A stretch of 64,000 nt of DNA from Adlercreutzia equolifaciens (GCF_029076695.1 NZ_JARFIK010000002.1:930001-994000); one strand, 5' to 3'; shown: positions 53,689 through 61,967, counted from the first letter of the stretch. Translations and numbers: made by a program. Notes: generated by a model not told the origin, from the sequence alone.

Positions 53689-56034
53689 ATGCCATCGGTG
53701 ATCTACCACGACGACGGCAGCAAGATCGTCAAGACGAACTGTTTCGACTGCCATTCCAAATGTGGCGTGCTCTGCCACGTGGATGCCCAGGGCGTGCTCA
53801 CGAAGGTGGAGGGCAACCCGGAAGATCCGCGCAGCCAGGGCCGCATGTGCCCGAAGGGCCGCTCGGCGGTCAAGATCCTGAACGATCCCGACCGTATCAA
53901 CTATCCCATGCGCCGCAAGGGCGAGCGCGGCGGCGGCCAGTGGGAGCGCATCACCTGGGACGAGGCCCTCGACGAGATTGAGACGCGCTGCCGCCAGTAC
54001 ATGGAAATGGACGGCCCGCGCTCCATCGTATTCGGCCAGGGCACCGGCCGCGGCTGCATTCCGTGGATCCAGCGCCTGAATCTGACCGTGAGCCACGTCA
54101 ACCACTGGACGAGCCCGGCCCATGCCTGCCTGAACCCCCAGCTGCTCACCCAGATGATTACCATGGGCATGTTCAACTGCTGGGACGGTGCCGACCACGA
54201 CGATTCCGACTGCATTGTGTCCTGGGGCGCCAACATGGTATGGACCGAGGGCGCCTTCATCGCCGGCGAGGTGAACCGCAGCCGCGACCGCGCTGCCAAG
54301 CTCATCGTCATCGACCCGTGCTTCGAGCACCCGCTGGCCGCCAAGGCCGACCATTTCCTGGGCATTCGCCCGGGCACCGACCTGGCACTGGCCATGGCCT
54401 GGATTCGCCTGTTCATCGAGGAAGACCGCTACGACCACGATTTCATCAAGCGCTGGACCACGCTGCCTTTGGTGGTGGACGCTGAAACCGAGGAGGCCAT
54501 TCCCGCCGCCAAGGTGTTCGAGGGCGTTGACGAGCACGCGCTGCTCATGTGGGACGAGGACACGGACGCCGTCATGCTCATGCCCGACTTCACCGACCCG
54601 GAGGCTAAGGGCAACCCCGCGCTCGACTTGGGCACCCGCGAGCTGACCCTGCTCGACGGCTCCACCATTCAAGTGACCACCGCCTGGGAGGCTCTGAAGG
54701 GCCGCGTGGCCGACATGACTCCGGCTCGCGCTGCGGAGATCTGCTGGCTGGAGGCCCAGGACATCGTGGACGCCTTCCGCACCTATGCCGATGCCGAGCG
54801 CGCCTCCATTGCCATGATGCAGGGCGTCGAGGAGCATACCAACTGCCGTCTGCTCATCCACGCCATCGACACTATCATGGGCCTGGGCGGCAATATCGAT
54901 ATCAAGGGCGGCAACGTCTGGCACCAATTCTGGAACGACATGCAGGACCCGTCGCTCACCACCATGCCCACCGAGTACCACGCCCAGAACAAGCTGGGCA
55001 ACGAGGGCGCCTTCTACAACAACTCCACGGGCCACGGCGTGTGGGACGCCATCCTTACCGGCAAGCCCTATAAGGTGCACGCGTTCATCGGCATCCAGGG
55101 CAATCCCGTTTCCTGGTGCGAGAACCCCGACCGCGTCGTCGAGGCGTTCAAGGCCATCGATTTCCTGGTCATCAACGACTACTACCTCTCCCCTGCCGCC
55201 CAGCTGGCCGACATCGTGCTGCCCGCGGCCCACTGGACCGAGCGAGACTTCATCGCCGATGAGTTCTGCCAGGAATGGTTCTACGGCCAGCAGAAGGCCG
55301 TCGAGCCCCTCTACGAGCGCAAGAGCGACATCGAGCTGTGCCGCCTTATCGGCAAGCGCCTGGCCCCCGACCAGTGGCCCGACGATGTATACGGCGTGCT
55401 GAACATCGCGCTGAAGAAGTACGGCATCACCTACGAGGAACTCAAAGAGGAATGGTGCATGCACCTGTACCCCTACCGAGAGAAGAAATACGAGACCGAG
55501 GGCTTCCGCACCCCCACGCGCAAAGCTGAGTTCTACTCCACGGTATTCGCCCATGCCGGCCGCAAGGACCCGCTCATTCGCTGGGAGCCGCCCAAGGAGT
55601 CCTATGAGACCATGCCCGCCGAGGTCATTGCCGAGTTCCCGCTCATCTTGTCCACGGGGCGCCGCTATGTGAACTTCTACCACTCCGCCTACCGCGGCGT
55701 GCCGGTGCTGCGCGAGCTGTCCCCCGAGCCTCATTTCATGATCAATCCCACCACGGCAGCGGACTTGGGCATCGAGCCTGAGGAGTGGTGCCTCATCGAG
55801 AGCCCGTCCGGCACGCGCCCCATCCGCATGCGCGCCCACGTGACCGCCGGTGTTCATCCGCGCGTCATCATTGCGCCCCACGGCTGGTGGCAGGGCTGCA
55901 AGGAGCTGGGGCTGCCCGACTACCCCGACAACAGCTCCAACATCAACTGCCTGATCTCTGATCAGAAGTACGACCCCGATCTGGCCACCCCGGGCATGCG
56001 CTCGAGCCTGTGCAAGATCACGAAGATTCAGTAA
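53689..56034 (+). CDS. DMSO-reductase-family molybdo/tungsto-enzyme, catalytic subunit without export signal
   Basis: A 781-residue bis-pterin enzyme. Its N-terminal cluster ligands are Cys18, Cys21, Cys25 and Cys54 (pattern CX2CX3CX28C), and CPKG follows the last. The segment HWTSPAHAC places Cys147 where acetylene hydratase has its metal-binding Cys (NWTSAMYMC by memory), so a Cys-ligated metal is likely. The family helix IVSWGANMVWTEG and the GVLCHVD opening also fit the acetylene hydratase / catechol dehydroxylase branch. Acetylene hydratase has Asp after its second cluster Cys; here it is His22, so hydratase activity is doubtful. No TAT signal, so it is cytoplasmic. Reaction unknown: dehydroxylation, transhydroxylation or reduction of an aromatic or small organic compound. 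Confidence 0.85.
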   Translation: MPSVIYHDDGSKIVKTNCFDCHSKCGVLCHVDAQGVLTKVEGNPEDPRSQGRMCPKGRSAVKILNDPDRINYPMRRKGERGGGQWERITWDEALDEIETRCRQYMEMDGPRSIVFGQGTGRGCIPWIQRLNLTVSHVNHWTSPAHACLNPQLLTQMITMGMFNCWDGADHDDSDCIVSWGANMVWTEGAFIAGEVNRSRDRAAKLIVIDPCFEHPLAAKADHFLGIRPGTDLALAMAWIRLFIEEDRYDHDFIKRWTTLPLVVDAETEEAIPAAKVFEGVDEHALLMWDEDTDAVMLMPDFTDPEAKGNPALDLGTRELTLLDGSTIQVTTAWEALKGRVADMTPARAAEICWLEAQDIVDAFRTYADAERASIAMMQGVEEHTNCRLLIHAIDTIMGLGGNIDIKGGNVWHQFWNDMQDPSLTTMPTEYHAQNKLGNEGAFYNNSTGHGVWDAILTGKPYKVHAFIGIQGNPVSWCENPDRVVEAFKAIDFLVINDYYLSPAAQLADIVLPAAHWTERDFIADEFCQEWFYGQQKAVEPLYERKSDIELCRLIGKRLAPDQWPDDVYGVLNIALKKYGITYEELKEEWCMHLYPYREKKYETEGFRTPTRKAEFYSTVFAHAGRKDPLIRWEPPKESYETMPAEVIAEFPLILSTGRRYVNFYHSAYRGVPVLRELSPEPHFMINPTTAADLGIEPEEWCLIESPSGTRPIRMRAHVTAGVHPRVIIAPHGWWQGCKELGLPDYPDNSSNINCLISDQKYDPDLATPGMRSSLCKITKIQ

Positions 56035-56050
56035 AGGAGGGATGTTCGTC

Positions 56051-56716
56051 ATGAGTTACCCCGAGGAATATAAAGTCCCCCAGCTTGCGCCCGAGGACTA
56101 CGAAAACTACTGGCGCGAGGACGTTCAGGCGACGGGCAAGCCCAAGCAGTACACGCTCTTGATCGACCTGGACAAGTGCATCGGCTGCAAGGCATGCCAA
56201 GTAGCGTGCAAGATCGAGAACGATGTGGACAACGGCGTGTTCTGGACCCAGGTGCAGTCCATGGGGCCGGTCGGCGAGTTCCCGAACCTCGACTACTTCT
56301 ACTTCCCCAAGCAATGCCAGCACTGCGCCGACCCGCTGTGCGTCACCGTGTGCCCCACCAAGGCCACCTACAAGACCGACGACGGCATCGTGCTGGTGGA
56401 CAAGGACCTCTGCTTTGGCTGCCAGTATTGCATCTGGGCCTGCCCCTACGGCGTGCGTACCAAGAACCCGAACACCGGCATGGTGGAGAAATGCGTGCTC
56501 TGCGCCCATCGCGACCATGAGCACGGAGAAATGCCCGCCTGCGTGGTGAGCTGCGAGGGCAACTGCCGCTACTTCGGCGACATCAACAACCCGAACACGC
56601 AGATTGCCAAGTATTACGCCGCCCACGCTGATCGCGCCATGAAGGTGCACGACCAGTTCGGAACTAAGCCTTCGGTTATCTACCTCAAGCCCAGGAAGGG
56701 GGCCAGCAAACTATGA
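56051..56716 (+). CDS. Four-cluster iron-sulphur subunit (DmsB/PhsB-like)
   Basis: A 221-residue electron-transfer subunit. Cys sets are CIGCKACQVAC, CQHCADPLCVTVC, CFGCQYCIWAC and CVLCAH with CVVSC, giving four [4Fe-4S] clusters. It passes electrons between the catalytic subunit and the membrane anchor. The frame opens at 56042, but AAAGGAGGG is spaced correctly only for the ATG at 56051 (MSYPEEY). The stop overlaps the anchor start by four bases (ATGA). Confidence 0.93.
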   Translation: MSYPEEYKVPQLAPEDYENYWREDVQATGKPKQYTLLIDLDKCIGCKACQVACKIENDVDNGVFWTQVQSMGPVGEFPNLDYFYFPKQCQHCADPLCVTVCPTKATYKTDDGIVLVDKDLCFGCQYCIWACPYGVRTKNPNTGMVEKCVLCAHRDHEHGEMPACVVSCEGNCRYFGDINNPNTQIAKYYAAHADRAMKVHDQFGTKPSVIYLKPRKGASKL

Positions 56717-57564
56717 GACCTCAGATTCCGCTTTGCAACTCCACCATGTGCCAGCGCATGTGCATGGGCACCTTCGTCATGGCGCTGGTAGCGAACTGGG
56801 TGTTCGGCTGCGCTATTCCCATGAACATCGTTGCGTTGGTGACCATCGTCATTCTGGGTATCGGCATGCTGGGCACTATGAGCCACCTGGGCAAGCCCGG
56901 TCGTTTCCTGGGCGCTCTGCGCAACCCCACCTCGCACCTGTCCCTGGAAATGCTCACCTGCATCCCCGTGGGCATCTGCTACCTGATTATCGGCGCCAAC
57001 GGGCTGCTCTACACCATGCCCGAGGCGGCCATGACCGTTCTTGAGGTCATCGGCCTGATTGCTTCCGTCGCCTTTATCTGGGTAACGGCCCTGGCCTACC
57101 GCATGAAGGCTCGTCCGGCGTGGGACAACGTCTTCACGCCCCTGAACTTCATGCTGACGTTCCTGTCAGGTGGCGCTTTTGGATCGCTGTTCGCGGCCGT
57201 GTTGGCCGACGGCGCAGCTCCCGTGGGGCTCCTGGTCACCACCATCGTGCTCTTCGTGGCAGCCACGGCCTGCCAGCTGTTCTTCACCTACTTCGTGAGC
57301 CGTGTGGGCTATCGCATCGACGTCGCCCCCTTCGGCCCCGAGACCCGCGGCGTGTACAGCGCGTGGCTCATCCTGGGCGTGGTGGTTCCCATCATCGGCC
57401 TCGCCACGGCCTTTGCCCTGGTCGACTTCTGGCCGCTGTTTGCCATCGTGATGGTCTCCTATGCCATCAGCTTGGCGCTGTGGCAAGCCTTCTTCTTCAT
57501 TGCCGGCAAGGAAGTGTGGTTCTTCCCGCAGTACGAAAAAGATCTGAGCCCGGCCTACTACTAG
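56713..57564 (+). CDS. DmsC-like membrane anchor subunit
   Basis: A 283-residue protein with about eight membrane helices. The GTMSHLGKPGRFLGALRNPTS stretch near residues 54-74 is a hallmark of DMSO reductase anchor DmsC. It probably exchanges electrons with menaquinol. Because the catalytic subunit has no TAT signal, the catalytic and Fe-S subunits are expected on the cytoplasmic side of the membrane, opposite to classical DMSO reductase. Translationally coupled to the Fe-S gene. Confidence 0.9.
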   Translation: MRPQIPLCNSTMCQRMCMGTFVMALVANWVFGCAIPMNIVALVTIVILGIGMLGTMSHLGKPGRFLGALRNPTSHLSLEMLTCIPVGICYLIIGANGLLYTMPEAAMTVLEVIGLIASVAFIWVTALAYRMKARPAWDNVFTPLNFMLTFLSGGAFGSLFAAVLADGAAPVGLLVTTIVLFVAATACQLFFTYFVSRVGYRIDVAPFGPETRGVYSAWLILGVVVPIIGLATAFALVDFWPLFAIVMVSYAISLALWQAFFFIAGKEVWFFPQYEKDLSPAYY

Positions 57565-57571
57565 TTGTCTT

Positions 57572-57606
57572 GGGGCCCGTGCCGCAGGGAGGGCGGCGCG
57601 GGCCCC
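57572..57606 (+). other. Strong hairpin within the molybdo-enzyme operon
   Basis: GGGGCCCGTGCCGC pairs with GCGGCGCGGGCCCC (one wobble) around AGGGAGG, between the anchor and the first SpoVA-like gene. No T-run follows (TTGCCTGAAAGG). It may stabilise the upstream message or reduce read-through. Confidence 0.65.
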
Positions 57607-57627
57607 TTGCCTGAAAGGGGAATTACT

Positions 57628-58020
57628 ATGGCAAAAGCAATCGGAAAGGCCTTTTTGGTCGGCGGCATTATGGGCGTCATCACCCAGCTGTTCTTGGTGC
57701 TCTACGCCGCTGTGCTACCGCAGCCTATGGTGGACATGCACCTGCACAGCACCTTCGCACTGGTGACTCTGGGTCTGCTTACCCTGGTCACCTATCCGTC
57801 GGGACTGTTCGACCGCGTGCAAGCCTGGGGCGGCTGGGGCATGATGCTCACCTTTTCGGGCCTTGCCGGCGCCGTAGCTGGCTGCTATCAAGGCGTTTTG
57901 GCCCACACGGGTTCGGTGGCCAAGGCCATCGGCCAGGGGTTCAAGCTGGTATTCACCATTGTGGGCATCGGCTTTATCCCCATCGCCATCGTCATGCTCA
58001 TCGTCGCTTTCGCGCTTTAG
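57628..58020 (+). CDS. SpoVA-like small membrane protein (1)
   Basis: A 130-residue protein with four predicted helices. The opening KAIGKAFLVGGIMGVITQLF resembles the first helix of SpoVAC/SpoVAE (AFLVGG...IGQ), proteins that move dipicolinic acid during spore formation. Actinobacterial Eggerthellaceae do not sporulate, so a different small-acid or ion cargo is likely. The ATG at 57628 has AAAGGGGAA upstream; an upstream in-frame ATG at 57565 lies within the hairpin. It is 10 bases before a related gene and downstream of the anchor subunit, suggesting joint function with the molybdo-enzyme. Confidence 0.75.
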   Translation: MAKAIGKAFLVGGIMGVITQLFLVLYAAVLPQPMVDMHLHSTFALVTLGLLTLVTYPSGLFDRVQAWGGWGMMLTFSGLAGAVAGCYQGVLAHTGSVAKAIGQGFKLVFTIVGIGFIPIAIVMLIVAFAL

Positions 58021-58030
58021 GAGGATTGCC

Positions 58031-58384
58031 ATGTTAGAAGGATTCATTCTCGCATTTGTATTCGGTGGCGTCCTGGCTGCTATCTTCCAGCTGGCCGCAG
58101 CTCTCACCAAGGCGAAGCCGCCCACGCTGCTGACCATCGGCTTTGCCCTCGGCGGCGTGCTTCTTCCCACCGGCCTTATTGCCTGGGCCGAAATCTGGGG
58201 CGGCGGCGGTATGGCCGCCATGGTAGTGGACGCCGGCGCAGCACTGGCAGGCAACTTCCTGACCCTGATTACCACCGGCGTGTTCATGCCGCTGCTCATC
58301 GTACTGGCCACCTTCGTGCTGCTGGTGCTCATCGGCTGCCTGACGGGCGCCATCAGCAAGAATCACGCGCCTGCGGAGCACTAG
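58031..58384 (+). CDS. SpoVA-like small membrane protein (2)
   Basis: A 117-residue protein, close to the length of SpoVAE. LEGFILAFVFGGVLAAIFQL and the following TKAKPPTLLTIGFALGGVLLPTG segment match the layout of SpoVA proteins: helix, polar turn, helix, then a Gly-rich loop (WGGGGMAAMVVDAGAAL). Four helices in all. The start has AGGAGG. It pairs with the protein at 57628-58020 and is the last gene of the operon. The pair may form a transporter for the substrate or product of the molybdo-enzyme; this is inference from neighbourhood and family only. Confidence 0.75.
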   Translation: MLEGFILAFVFGGVLAAIFQLAAALTKAKPPTLLTIGFALGGVLLPTGLIAWAEIWGGGGMAAMVVDAGAALAGNFLTLITTGVFMPLLIVLATFVLLVLIGCLTGAISKNHAPAEH

Positions 58385-58548
58385 GTAGCGCACGCCAAGC
58401 AACTGACAAGCGCGCTTGTGGCATAGCTGTTCGTTCGCAGAGTACCAGGCTCGAATGCACGGGACAGCTGGTTGGTGCACACGCTAGGCGACAACCACGC
58501 GCCCGCAAAGCACGAGGCTGACTCGCTTACCCCTACCAGCGCGCCCCC

Positions 58549-58572
58549 TTGGCCCCCGCAAGCGGGGGCCAA
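58549..58572 (+). terminator. Possible terminator of the molybdo-enzyme operon
   Basis: Perfect 11-bp stem TTGGCCCCCGC / GCGGGGGCCAA around AA; followed by CTTGTGCC, so no U-tract. Confidence 0.5.
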
Positions 58573-58637
58573 CTTGTGCCAGTGACGGACGAGGGAATGC
58601 ATTCTTTCGGGAATCTCTGGCACTGCGGCTTCTTTGC

Positions 58638-58643
58638 TATAAT
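58638..58643 (+). promoter_or_regulatory. -10 box of zinc-ribbon gene
   Basis: Consensus TATAAT about 95 bases before the start of the next gene; -35 weak (CTCTGG). Confidence 0.45.
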
Positions 58644-58738
58644 ATGTCATCGTGTCATCAATGATGATGGCCCAAGCACTGATCAGGTTGTTTTCATGCG
58701 CTTTAGCGCTGGAGAGCCCAAACGAAGAAGAGGTTTCT

Positions 58739-59242
58739 ATGAGCGAGCTTTTGTCGCAGCTTTGGACCCCCGAAATGCAGGCGGCGTTCACCGTTGTCGT
58801 GGTGCTGCTGGTTATTCTGTACGTCCTGTCCATTGTGTGGGTGGTACGCGATGCCTATATGCGCGGTGCCCAGTGGTACATCTGGGCCGTGGTGGCCCTG
58901 GTGCCGGTGCTCGGTCTCATTGCCTACTGCCTGCTGCGTCCGCCCCTGCTGCAGCTTGATCGCGACGAGCAAGAGTTGGAAATTGCCCTCAAGCAGCGCC
59001 AGCTCATGAAGTACGGCGAGTGCGCCACCTGCGGCTATCCCGTTGAGGCCGACTACGTGCTGTGCCCCAACTGCCACACGCAGCTGAAGAACCTCTGCAT
59101 CCGCTGCAACCACGCCCTCGAGCCCTCGTGGACGGTGTGCCCTTACTGCGCCACCCCCGTGGGCGCCCCGGCTCCACAGCGCCAGCGCCGCGCTCCTGGC
59201 AGCGCCTCTCGAGGTCAGCGCCCCAGCGCCCCGCGTTCGTAG
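58739..59242 (+). CDS. Membrane protein with two zinc ribbons
   Basis: A 167-residue protein. Two membrane helices (about 15-36 and 46-66) are followed by a basic coil and two Cys4 zinc ribbons: CATCG...CPNC and CIRCN...CPYC. A disordered Arg/Pro/Ser tail ends the protein. The start at 58739 (MSELLSQL) has GAAGAGG upstream; the longer frame is not supported. This double-zinc-ribbon type is common in Coriobacteria but of unknown function. It is monocistronic, with a terminator at 59295-59324. Confidence 0.82.
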   Translation: MSELLSQLWTPEMQAAFTVVVVLLVILYVLSIVWVVRDAYMRGAQWYIWAVVALVPVLGLIAYCLLRPPLLQLDRDEQELEIALKQRQLMKYGECATCGYPVEADYVLCPNCHTQLKNLCIRCNHALEPSWTVCPYCATPVGAPAPQRQRRAPGSASRGQRPSAPRS

Positions 59243-59294
59243 CGACGGCGGGTTAGACAAAGCGCACCTGCTACGTTTAGCATCAGAAGCATCG

Positions 59295-59324
59295 AGGGTC
59301 CGGAATTATCCGGACCCTTTTGTT
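59295..59324 (+). terminator. Terminator of zinc-ribbon gene
   Basis: Perfect 10-bp stem AGGGTCCGGA / TCCGGACCCT with loop ATTA, followed by TTTTGTTTG. Confidence 0.9.
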
Positions 59325-59390
59325 TGTACGCTATCCTTTGCCTGGTCGCTGCCAACCTGGCCGAATATCGCTCAAAGCGAAGGTTTCACT

Positions 59391-59563
59391 TGGTCGCCGC
59401 CTTTTCAAATGGTAGCCATCCCTTCCATTTGCCACCGCTCTTTTCGAATGATGGCACCTCTGTTGTTTGGCCACTACTCTTCTCGCCTGGCTACCGCCCT
59501 TCTCGTTGGTCACTGCTCTTCTCGCCTGGTCGCTGCCCTTCTCGTTGGCTGCAACCTTTGACT
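59391..59563. repeat. Tandem array of nine degenerate 18-20-bp units
   Basis: Unit starts: 59391, 59410, 59430, 59449, 59468, 59488, 59507, 59527, 59546. The consensus is roughly TGGTCGCTGCCCTTCTCG with a one- or two-base end. Lengths of 19 and 20 alternate, so it is not a coding repeat. The array runs straight into element copy 2, whose end TGGTCAAA looks like the start of another unit. Confidence 0.8.
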
Positions 59564-59577
59564 TGGTAGCCACAACC

Positions 59578-59826
59578 TGGTCAAACATCTCTCGAGGCGG
59601 GGCTTTTGCCCGAAACGGAGCTTTTAAGGTCAAAAATGGCTCGAGGCGGGGCTTTTGCCCCCGCCTCGAGCCTCTCAACCGCTGTTTTTGATGGAATTCA
59701 CTGCTTATTTGACCAATCGGCATCCCGAACGATGGAAGTTGTCGGGCAAAAACCCCGCCTCGGCAGAAATTCGACCTTAATCGCTCCGTTTCGGGCAAAA
59801 GCCCCGCCTCGAACCGTTTTTGACCA
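59578..59826. repeat. Inverted-repeat element, copy 2 (about 249 bp)
   Basis: Ends TGGTCAAA and TTTGACCA are complementary. Forty-base arms at 59592-59631 and 59773-59812 are inverted copies. The left arm differs from the left arm of copy 1 (10161-10200) at one base. An internal perfect hairpin (CTCGAGGCGGG / CCCGCCTCGAG, about 59640-59669) adds to the secondary structure. The flanking 59243-60008 otherwise holds the tandem array and a terminator, with no gene seen. Confidence 0.8.
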
Positions 59827-60008
59827 ACCCTCGAATCCAGGGCGCAGCGCGGTGCGGCTTCAACCAGCATCGAAGCCCAAGCCAGAGCCACGCCTCAGCA
59901 TTTCAGCAAGCACGCAGCCAGAGCGCTGAGCTGGCGAAGGGTCGGCACAAATCACTACAAGTCGGTACAAGCCACCAGGAGTCCGCACGCAGCTCACCAC
60001 GCCGCACA

Positions 60009-61490
60009 CTACTCCGGGAAGAACACCTTCAGGTCCGCTGTCGGCTTCTGTCGGCCCGCCAGAGTGCCAATCACCATCAGCACGCCGGCCACCGCGATGC
60101 CAACAACAATCTGGTGCAGATCCATCACCTTGAAACCTACCGCCATGCAAGCGCAATAGGCCACCACGCCACCCACCATAGAGCACAGGGCCCCCGTGGC
60201 GTTGGCCTTCTTCCAGAACAAGCCGCACACGAGCACGAAAAAGAACGCCGTCTCCAGACCGCCGAAGGCGAACATGTTGATCTTCCAAATAACGTCGGGC
60301 GGCACAACGGACAGCACGAAGACCAGCACGCCAATGCCCAGCGTAATAACCTGACTGGACACCGCAATAGAACGCTCAGCCGGGACGGTGCCGCGCTCAT
60401 CGCACCAATGCAGGTACACGTCTTTGATAATGGCCGAAGACGAAGAAATGAGCAGCGAAGACACCGTGGAGATAGAAGCAGCCACGGGCCCAATAATGGC
60501 AATACCGCCCAGCGCCGGCGGAAGCGACTCCACGATCACCGAAGGGATGATGTTGTCGACACTGCCGCCATAGGCCGCCAAGTCTTCCGTCAGCACACCA
60601 GCAGAAAGCACGCCCAGCGACGTCACGCCGATCATCATAGCGCCGATAATCACGGTGCCCCAGATCATGGCGGAGTGCAGCGACTTAACGTCCTTGTAGC
60701 CCATAGTGCGCACTACCGACTGCGGCAGCACGAAGGTGAACACGCCCACCAGCAGCCATTGGGTGAAGTACAGTGAAGGAGGCATGGTGCCGTCGCTGAA
60801 GGGCTCCAGCATAGCAGGGCTCGTGGCCTTAATGGACTGCATGATGTTCTCGTAGCCGCCGCCAGCCTGAAGGATGCCGCCGGCCAGCACCACAATGCCC
60901 ACAAGCATCATGACGCCGCACAGCGCATCGGTCACCGCCACACCGCGGAAGCCGCCGATGGTGGTGAACAGAATAACAGCCACACCGAAAAGCGCCAATC
61001 CCACCAGATAGGAATAACCAGTTACGGCCTCGAACAGCTTCGCGCCGCCCACGAATTGGGCCACCATGGTAGCAGCGAAGAACAGCACAATCACCACGGC
61101 AGCGCAGTTTGCCAGCGCGTTGGATCCGTAGCGGGCGCGCACCACGTCCACTACCGTTACGGCGTTCAGCTTGCGGGACACCAGCGCCATCTTCTTGCCA
61201 AAGATGCCGTAGAGCAGCACCAAAGCCGTTACCTGCACCACGGCCATATACACCCAGCCGAAACCCGTCTCCCAGGCCTGACCCGGGCCGCCCACAAAAG
61301 AGCTTACGGATCCATAGGTGGCAATAGTGGTCATAGCCAAGACGAACCCGCCCAGGGCTCGGTTGCCGATGAAGTACTCTTTTACGAAGCCGCCGCCCGC
61401 TGCCATAGTGCGGCGTCGCACCACAATGCTGACGACAAGTGCCACCAGCAGAAACAGAATAAGGGGAATGAGGGCTGCGAAATTAGGCAT
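60009..61490 (-). CDS. panF: Sodium:pantothenate symporter
   Basis: A 493-residue SSS-family transporter with about 13 helices. Sodium-symporter landmarks are YGSVSSFVGGPGQAW near the N-terminus (helix with the first sodium site), and GPVAASISTVSSLLISSSSAIIKDVY in helix 8. Start at 61490 (MPNFAALIP) with GGGGAGAA upstream; it overlaps yhdT by eight bases. The yhdT-panF pair is the usual arrangement and supports pantothenate rather than another substrate. Confidence 0.9.
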   Translation of the reverse strand: MPNFAALIPLILFLLVALVVSIVVRRRTMAAGGGFVKEYFIGNRALGGFVLAMTTIATYGSVSSFVGGPGQAWETGFGWVYMAVVQVTALVLLYGIFGKKMALVSRKLNAVTVVDVVRARYGSNALANCAAVVIVLFFAATMVAQFVGGAKLFEAVTGYSYLVGLALFGVAVILFTTIGGFRGVAVTDALCGVMMLVGIVVLAGGILQAGGGYENIMQSIKATSPAMLEPFSDGTMPPSLYFTQWLLVGVFTFVLPQSVVRTMGYKDVKSLHSAMIWGTVIIGAMMIGVTSLGVLSAGVLTEDLAAYGGSVDNIIPSVIVESLPPALGGIAIIGPVAASISTVSSLLISSSSAIIKDVYLHWCDERGTVPAERSIAVSSQVITLGIGVLVFVLSVVPPDVIWKINMFAFGGLETAFFFVLVCGLFWKKANATGALCSMVGGVVAYCACMAVGFKVMDLHQIVVGIAVAGVLMVIGTLAGRQKPTADLKVFFPE

Positions 61491-61758
61491 CGTTCTCCCC
61501 CTCGTCCTCAAGGCTGAAATCAGCAAAAACGCACTTGGCCAGAATGACCGCCGCTGCGATAGCCGCTACCCAGGTGCCCACCGTGCCGCCGATAATCCAC
61601 AGCGGCGTCGAGAACACTTCAATGCCGCACCCAGCCAAACCGATGCCGCCCACGTACCACACCACAATAATGGCAACAAGGGCCACAACCGTAGCAAGGG
61701 CTTCCCGATTGGCTTGGCGCATTTTCTGCGCGTAGGTCGTGAAGGATCTCCTCGTCAT
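61483..61758 (-). CDS. yhdT: YhdT-family small membrane protein
   Basis: A 91-residue protein with two helices (EALATVVALVAIIVVWYV and the IGGTVGTWVAAIAAAVILA stretch) and an acidic end. YhdT proteins accompany PanF in many bacteria and presumably assist it; their exact role is unknown. It overlaps panF by eight bases, indicating coupled translation. First gene of the pair. Confidence 0.85.
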   Translation of the reverse strand: MTRRSFTTYAQKMRQANREALATVVALVAIIVVWYVGGIGLAGCGIEVFSTPLWIIGGTVGTWVAAIAAAVILAKCVFADFSLEDEGENDA

Positions 61759-61892
61759 TCCTGCCCCTTTCTATCGCGAGTCGCCGAGGTCGGGGCGCGG
61801 GGTAATGCTCAATCGCTCAAACAGTCCCCACTCGGTGAGCACCACCCCGTGCCCCTCTACGCTCAACCACCGCTGAAAACAGCGGTACAAAG

Positions 61893-61926
61893 TAAAAGCA
61901 CCGAGGGTAGTTTACCCTCGGTGCTT
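61893..61926 (-). terminator. thrS terminator
   Basis: Minus strand: AAGCACCGAGGGTA, short loop, TACCCTCGGTGCTT, then TTACTTTG. It lies 42 bases after the thrS stop. Confidence 0.9.
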
Positions 61927-61967
61927 GGGGATGTGGCCAAATTCGACCTATAGAATCTGTCGATGGT

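Larger units (their letters stand above)
58385..58738 (+). other. Intergenic stretch after the molybdo-enzyme operon
   Basis: No gene or tRNA is seen in these 354 bases. It contains the hairpin at 58549-58572 (stem TTGGCCCCCGC / GCGGGGGCCAA with loop AA, no clear T-run), which may end the operon, and the TATAAT box at 58638-58643 serving the next gene. Confidence 0.6.

Noticed and set aside
53650-56052. 800-codon open frame on the minus strand opposite the molybdo-enzyme gene
   Set aside because: It mirrors the real gene codon by codon, as expected in GC-rich DNA, has no recognisable motif and no ribosome site. The plus-strand protein is clearly a DMSO-reductase-family enzyme.
57565-57627. 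Longer start for the first SpoVA-like gene
   Set aside because: The upstream ATG falls before the hairpin and adds a Gly/Arg-rich stretch; the ATG at 57628 has the ribosome site.
58385-58540. tRNA-like stretch containing GCTCGAATGCA
   Set aside because: No acceptor stem or anticodon arm could be drawn.
59391-59563. CRISPR array
   Set aside because: Units are contiguous, degenerate and 18-20 bp with no unique spacers, and no cas genes are near.
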